Source: Actinomadura sp. CNU-125 (lineage in GTDB: Bacteria; Actinomycetota; Actinomycetes; Streptosporangiales; Streptosporangiaceae). From it: a stretch of 64,000 nt of DNA. Shown here one piece after another: positions 60,041 to 64,000 of the stretch (positions are counted from its first letter, which is position 1; each line of letters starts with the position of its first letter). The stretch lies in NCBI RefSeq assembly GCF_001942465.1, contig NZ_MKJY01000011.1, positions 1-64,000 on the forward strand, in the 5' to 3' direction. Position numbers and translations under genes: made by a program. The notes under the pieces are model-generated. The model was not told the DNA's origin and ran no database searches. It was given only the letters and a program-made list of their open reading frames with translations.

Positions 60041-60862
60041 ATGGAAGCGACCACCCTGCGCGTGCCCGGCGCCACGCTGTACTACGAGGTGCGCGGGACG
60101 GGGCCGATGCTGCTGATCTCGCAGAGCGGCGAGGGCGGCGCGGGACGCAGCGCGGACCTGGTGGACCGCCTCGTCGACGACCACACCGTCGTGACGTACG
60201 ACCGGCGCGGCCTGTCGCGCAGCGTCCTGGACGACCCGGCGGGCGGGGTGACGCTCGACGAGCACGCCGACGACGTCCACCGCCTGCTGGCCGAACTCAC
60301 CGACGAGCCGGTCCGCATGCTCGGGTGCAGTCTCGGCGCCTCCATCGGCCTGCACCTGGTCACGCGGCATCCGGAGCAGGTCGGCGTGCTCGTCGCGCAC
60401 GAGCCGGTCAGCCCGCGGCTGCTCCCGGCCGACCGGCGCGCGGCCCACGAGCGGGAGCTGGCGGAGATCCAGTCCGTCCACCGGCGGGACGGACTGCGGG
60501 CGGCTCTCGCCGCGATCGCCGGGGTGCTCGGCATCGATCCGGCCGGGCCGGACGCCGAACCCGGCCTCACCCCGCAGCCGATGACGCCGCGGCGGGTGCG
60601 CGACTTCGAGTTCTTCATCGAGCACGACTTCACCGCGATCGTGCGGGACACCCTCGACGTGGAGGCGCTGGCGAAGACGCCCGTCCGGATCGTCCCCGCG
60701 GTCGGACGGACGACGCCGCGGGCCGTCTTCGACCGGGCGTGCGCCGTCGCGCTGGCCTCGCTGGGCGGGACGCGACCGCGCGAGTTCCCCGGCGGCCACA
60801 ACGGCAACACCACCCACCCGCGCGCCTACGCCGACGTGCTGCGGGACGCGCTCGGGGCTTAG
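60041..60862 (+). CDS. Alpha/beta-fold hydrolase
   Basis: 273 residues. Oxyanion region ISQSGEGG, nucleophile elbow GCSLGAS (Ser of GxSxG), and catalytic His probably in FPGGHNGNTTHP. The cap region is charged. This family includes many esterases and lactonases, and the substrate is not predictable. ATG 60041 follows GGGAG. The stop overlaps the convergent gene's stop by four bases. Likely MarR-controlled. Confidence 0.82.
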   Translation: MEATTLRVPGATLYYEVRGTGPMLLISQSGEGGAGRSADLVDRLVDDHTVVTYDRRGLSRSVLDDPAGGVTLDEHADDVHRLLAELTDEPVRMLGCSLGASIGLHLVTRHPEQVGVLVAHEPVSPRLLPADRRAAHERELAEIQSVHRRDGLRAALAAIAGVLGIDPAGPDAEPGLTPQPMTPRRVRDFEFFIEHDFTAIVRDTLDVEALAKTPVRIVPAVGRTTPRAVFDRACAVALASLGGTRPREFPGGHNGNTTHPRAYADVLRDALGA

Positions 60863-61926
60863 GCGTCGGTGCTGAAGCGGACGGCGGTCGGGGGGAGTTC
60901 GATGCCGGGCCAGATGCGCAGGCCGCCGCGGAGTTCGTTGCCGGGGCCGACGACGGCGCCGTCGCCGAGAATGACGCCGTCGAGGACGGCGCCGGGGCCG
61001 ACGCGGGCGCCGCGGGACAGGACGGAGTCGCGGACGGTCGCGCCCTCGGCGACGAACGCGTCGTCGAGCAGGACGCTGCCGACGACCGTGCTCCCGGCCT
61101 CGACGGTGGCGCCGCGGCCGACGGTCGTGCCGCCGCGGACGATCGCGCCCGGGGCCACGGACGCGCCGGGGAGGGTGAGGCGTTCGCCGGGTTCGCCGGG
61201 CATCGCGGGCGAGGCGAGGCGGCCGAGGACGAGGTCGCAGGAGCCGCGGACGAACGCCTCGGGGGTGCCCACGTCGAGCCAGTACTCGGACTCGACGTGG
61301 CCCATGACGCGGGCGCCCGAGGAGATCAGCGCGGGGAACGTCTCGCGTTCGACGGAGACGACCTCGTCCTCGGGGATCGTGTCGATGGTGGAGCGGCGGA
61401 AGACGTAGCAGCCCGCGTTGATCTGGTCGGTGACCGGATGGGAGGTCTTCTCCAGGAACGCGGTCACGCGGCCCGCGTCGTCGGTGGGGACGCAGCCGAA
61501 GCGGGACGGGTCGTCGACGCGGGTCAGGTGCAGGGTGACGTCGGCGGACGTCTCCTCGTGCAGGGCGACCTGGGCGCGGACGTCGTGGCCGGACAGGATG
61601 TCGCCGTTGAGGATAAGGACCGGGTCGTCGGGGGCGCAGGTGAGCGCGCGCGCGGCGTTGCGGATGGCGCCGCCGGTGCCGAGGGGTTCGTCCTCGCTGA
61701 CGTAGACGAGTTCGAGCCCGTGCGCCTTGGTCCCGAAGGCGGCCTCGAACATCTCGGCCCGGTAGGACGTGGCGAACACGATCCGTTCGACGCCCGCGGC
61801 GTGCGCGCGCGCGAGCTGGTGCGAGAGGAACGACACACCGGCTGTGGGCAGGAGGGGTTTCGGGGTGGAGATGGTGAGGGGGCGCAGACGGGTTCCCCTG
61901 CCTCCTACCAGGAGGATCGCTTCCAC
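60859..61926 (-). CDS. Mannose-1-phosphate guanylyltransferase-like nucleotidyltransferase
   Basis: 355 residues. N-terminal nucleotidyltransferase domain with VGGRGTRLRPLT, then PKPLLP, and the metal Asp in LILNGDIL. The C-terminal left-handed beta helix is built of hexapeptide repeats (SVAPGAIVRGGTTVGRGATV; SVLSRGARVGPGAVLDGVIL). Resembles GDP-mannose pyrophosphorylases encoded near manB and the F420 genes in actinomycetes; other sugar nucleotides are possible. ATG 61926 follows AAAGGAG. No frameshift. Confidence 0.85.
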   Translation of the reverse strand: MEAILLVGGRGTRLRPLTISTPKPLLPTAGVSFLSHQLARAHAAGVERIVFATSYRAEMFEAAFGTKAHGLELVYVSEDEPLGTGGAIRNAARALTCAPDDPVLILNGDILSGHDVRAQVALHEETSADVTLHLTRVDDPSRFGCVPTDDAGRVTAFLEKTSHPVTDQINAGCYVFRRSTIDTIPEDEVVSVERETFPALISSGARVMGHVESEYWLDVGTPEAFVRGSCDLVLGRLASPAMPGEPGERLTLPGASVAPGAIVRGGTTVGRGATVEAGSTVVGSVLLDDAFVAEGATVRDSVLSRGARVGPGAVLDGVILGDGAVVGPGNELRGGLRIWPGIELPPTAVRFSTDA

Positions 61927-61973
61927 TTGGCTCCTTTCTCCACCACTTTGTGGGGGTTGAGCCTAGTGGACGG

Positions 61974-62684
61974 TCACTCCGCGCGCTTGCGGGCCTCGAC
62001 GAGCACGATGCTGCCCCGCTCGTTGGGCGCCTTGCGGTCGGCGAGGGCGACGAGGGGCGTCAGGGGCGCGGCGGCGTTGAAGCCGACCTTGCCGCCGTAG
62101 GTGGAGAGGGAGAGGTACAGGCGTTCGGTGGCGGCGGTGCGGAACTGGTAGCTGTGCCGCACGAGGTCGAGGCCGCGCTCGTCCATGAGCTTGCGGAGGC
62201 TCTCGTGGGTGTAGGTGTGCTGGACGTGGTACTTGGCCTTGTGCGTGTCGCGCAGCTTCGGCCAGGCGTCGGCGCGGCTGAGGACGTCGGCGGACATGAA
62301 GATCGCGCCGCCGGGCTTGAGCACCCGGGCCATCTCGTCGAGGGACCGGCCGCCGTCGTCGAAGTGCTCGATGGCGCAGACCGAGAGGATCGCGTCGAAG
62401 GACGCGTCGCCGAAGGGGAGGCGCAGCGCGTCGCACTCGACGAGCGCGGGGGCGTGCGCGAGCGTCCGGCCGTATTCCATCTTGCCGCGGGCGAGGTCGA
62501 TGGAGACGGCGTCGGCGCCCTTCTTGCGGGCCTGCCCGGCCCAGTACCCGTCGCCGCCCGCGACGTCGAGGACGCGGCGGCCGCGCAGGTCGCGGCCCAT
62601 CCAGCCGAGCAGCGTCCCGGCCTCGCGGTACCGGCAGACGTGCACCTGGTGGCCCATGAAGGCGATCGCATCGGAGAGTTTCAT
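61974..62684 (-). CDS. Class I SAM-dependent methyltransferase
   Basis: 236 residues. SAM-binding motif I is VLDVAGGDGYWAGQA, with an acidic strand end VSIDLARGK and the motif LPFGDASFDAILSVCAIEHF. The GGRSLDEMARVLKPGG block is typical of small-molecule or lipid methyltransferases. Substrate unknown. ATG 62684 has TAAGCT seven bases upstream and no ribosome-binding site. It is divergent from a flippase-like gene 72 bases away. Confidence 0.85.
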   Translation of the reverse strand: MKLSDAIAFMGHQVHVCRYREAGTLLGWMGRDLRGRRVLDVAGGDGYWAGQARKKGADAVSIDLARGKMEYGRTLAHAPALVECDALRLPFGDASFDAILSVCAIEHFDDGGRSLDEMARVLKPGGAIFMSADVLSRADAWPKLRDTHKAKYHVQHTYTHESLRKLMDERGLDLVRHSYQFRTAATERLYLSLSTYGGKVGFNAAAPLTPLVALADRKAPNERGSIVLVEARKRAE

Positions 62685-62691
62685 CGGACGT

Positions 62692-62697
62692 AGCTTA
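62692..62697 (-). promoter_or_regulatory. -10 hexamer of the methyltransferase gene (leaderless)
   Basis: On the minus strand TAAGCT is followed by seven bases and ATG 62684. Confidence 0.45.
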
Positions 62698-62743
62698 CGG
62701 CGGACGGCCCGTGGGAGTGCCGCGTTCGGGGCCCGTGTTCGCC

Positions 62744-62749
62744 TACTCT
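62744..62749 (+). promoter_or_regulatory. -10 hexamer of the flippase-like gene (leaderless)
   Basis: TACTCT is followed by seven bases and GTG 62757. Confidence 0.5.
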
Positions 62750-62756
62750 GGGGCGC

Positions 62757-63746
62757 GTGAACAAGAAGGTCGTCGCCGTGCGGGTCCTGCGGGTGCTGCT
62801 GGTTCTGCTCGCGCTGGCCTTCTGCGCCTACAGCGTGGCGTCGCAGTGGGACGCCACCGTGCGGGCCATGCGCGACATGTCCTGGCTCGCGCTGGCGGGC
62901 TCGCTGGCCGCGGGCGTCGCGGGGCTGTTCGTGTGGATGCTCGGGTGGCGGACGCTGCTCGGCGGGCTCGGGTCGCCGCTGCCGGTCGGCGCGGCGTTCC
63001 GGATCTCGGGGATCTCGCAGCTCGGCAAGTACGTGCCCGGCAAGGTGTGGGCGCTGGTCACGCAGATCGAGATGACGCGCGAGCACAAGGTCCCGGCGGA
63101 GCGGAGCTTCGGGTCGACGCTGCTGGCGGTGGCGACGTCCACGGCGTGCGGGCTCGCGGTCGCGGCGGTGACGCTGCCGCTGACGTCGGCGGAGGCGCGC
63201 GAGAGGTTCTGGTGGCTGTTCCTGCTGGCGCCGGTGCTGCTCGCGGCGCTGCATCCGAAGATCGTCACGTGGGCGCTGGGCGTGATGCTGAAGCTGCTGC
63301 GGCGGCCGCCGCTGGAGCGTCCGGTGAGCCTGGCGGTGACGCTGCGGGCGATCGGCTGGACGGTCCTCGGGTGGGTGCTGTTCGGCGTCCACCTGTGGCT
63401 GCTGTGCGCGGGCGTGGACGGCGAGGGGACGCGGCTGCCGTTCCTCGCGACGGGCGCGTACGCGCTGGCGTTCGTGGTGGGTTTCCTGGTGTTCATCGCG
63501 CCGGGCGGGATCGGGGCGCGGGAAGCGGCGCTGACCGTGGTGCTGAGCCCGGCGCTCCCGGGGGGCGCGGCGGTCGTGGTGGCGATCGCCAGCCGCGTCC
63601 TGCTGACGGCCGCGGATCTGCTCATCGCGGGCGCGGCGTTCGCGCTGACGAAGCCGCCGAAGGGCGCGGTAGTGGACGACGGCGGGAATGATCGGCCGCG
63701 CGCGGGACTTGTGAACGGTACGCACCCGACGAAGGAGGCCCCGTGA
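62757..63746 (+). CDS. LPG-synthase-TM/flippase-like membrane protein
   Basis: 329 residues with about eight membrane helices. Family motifs: [20 protein letters not shown] and the C-terminal [20 protein letters not shown], as in the transmembrane half of lysylphosphatidylglycerol synthase and related lipid or glycan flippases. It has no catalytic aminoacyltransferase domain. With a sugar-nucleotide and a methyltransferase gene next door it may move a modified polyprenyl-linked sugar; this is inference. The stop overlaps the thioredoxin start by four bases. Confidence 0.85.
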   Translation: MNKKVVAVRVLRVLLVLLALAFCAYSVASQWDATVRAMRDMSWLALAGSLAAGVAGLFVWMLGWRTLLGGLGSPLPVGAAFRISGISQLGKYVPGKVWALVTQIEMTREHKVPAERSFGSTLLAVATSTACGLAVAAVTLPLTSAEARERFWWLFLLAPVLLAALHPKIVTWALGVMLKLLRRPPLERPVSLAVTLRAIGWTVLGWVLFGVHLWLLCAGVDGEGTRLPFLATGAYALAFVVGFLVFIAPGGIGAREAALTVVLSPALPGGAAVVVAIASRVLLTAADLLIAGAAFALTKPPKGAVVDDGGNDRPRAGLVNGTHPTKEAP

Positions 63747-64000
63747 CGACTCCGGTCACCGTGACCGACGCGACGTTCGACGACGAGGTCGTCAAGAGCG
63801 ACATCCCCGTGCTGGTCGACTTCTGGGCGGACTGGTGCGGTCCGTGCAAGATGATCGCCCCCGTCCTCGACCAGATCGCGGCCGAGCTGGACGGCAAGCT
63901 CAAGATCGCGAAGATGAACTACGACGAGAACCCGCGGACCCCGGGACAGTTCAGCGTCCTCGGGCTGCCCACGCTGCTGCTGTTCAAGAACGGCGAGGTC
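63743..64000 (+). CDS. trxA: Thioredoxin, 3' end outside the window
   Basis: The first 86 codons of a classical thioredoxin: active site WCGPCK (Cys32, Cys35) in [18 protein letters not shown], then the conserved cis-proline region [17 protein letters not shown] 63743 follows a near-perfect AAGGAGG and overlaps the preceding stop by four bases. It truncates at the right edge. Confidence 0.95.
   Translation, partial: MTTPVTVTDATFDDEVVKSDIPVLVDFWADWCGPCKMIAPVLDQIAAELDGKLKIAKMNYDENPRTPGQFSVLGLPTLLLFKNGEV

Overview
The window is GC-rich actinobacterial chromosome. Codon use is strongly G/C in third positions, and the gene content is typical of Actinobacteria: whiB, the complete F420 set fbiA-fbiB/fbiC, a SigR-like sigma factor, an XRE-DUF397 module, an ANTAR/PP2C signalling pair, a SARP-type regulator and a DUF3499-manB-Trm112-SIS cluster. 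The mix best suits a Streptosporangiales or Thermomonosporaceae-like actinomycete (for example Actinomadura). That placement is inference, because no rRNA is present. I recognised no tRNA, rRNA, CRISPR array, transposase or prophage.

Layout. 0-10.7 kb: signalling and secreted proteins (PAS fragment, secreted M14 carboxypeptidase, SigR-like sigma factor without a visible RsrA, SSI-type protease inhibitor, CBS protein, ANTAR regulator, PAS-GAF-PP2C phosphatase, two tandem DUF6328 membrane proteins). 10.7-14.1 kb: two prolyl-tRNA synthetases of different evolutionary type, encoded back to back. 14.1-26.3 kb: DUF4429 protein, LacI regulator, ABC-F ATPase, serine-hydrolase lipoprotein, DyP peroxidase, quinone reductase/GlxA pair, amidohydrolase and BBE-type flavoprotein. 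26.3-30 kb: two S-adenosylhomocysteine hydrolases, one short and one long, separated by a 141-bp repeat. 30-37.6 kb: an accessory-looking block with a MerR regulator, a SARP-AraC fusion, two unknown membrane proteins, an S1 protease and a two-component system. 37.6-43.1 kb: cation efflux, SIS isomerase, Trm112-like protein, manB, DUF3499, metallopeptidase-family protein and whiB; an inverted copy of the 141-bp repeat lies here. 43.4-49.6 kb: Gln/Gly-rich membrane protein and the F420 genes. 49.8-57.4 kb: DNA glycosylase, ATPase/XRE/DUF397 module, PhoD, and a PadR-DUF1048-DUF1048-ABC export operon. 57.5-64 kb: aldo/keto reductase, regulators, alpha/beta hydrolase, mannose-1-phosphate guanylyltransferase-like protein, methyltransferase, flippase-like membrane protein and the start of thioredoxin.

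Two features run through the whole window. First, about twenty genes, including housekeeping genes such as proS, fbiC and manB, are interrupted by apparent single-base frameshifts whose flanking frames join into full-length family members. This is best explained by indel errors in the sequence, so I report each such gene as one CDS spanning its frames. Second, at least eight genes have a TANNNT -10 hexamer ending 6-7 bases before the start codon and no convincing ribosome-binding site, which indicates leaderless mRNAs. These include both proS genes, fbiA and fbiC.

Functional links. fbiA, fbiB and fbiC provide coenzyme F420. manB, the SIS protein and the ManC-like enzyme point to mannose-phosphate and GDP-mannose supply. 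The two AhcY proteins recycle S-adenosylhomocysteine from methylation. The PadR operon looks like a self-contained, drug-inducible efflux unit with two palindromic operators.
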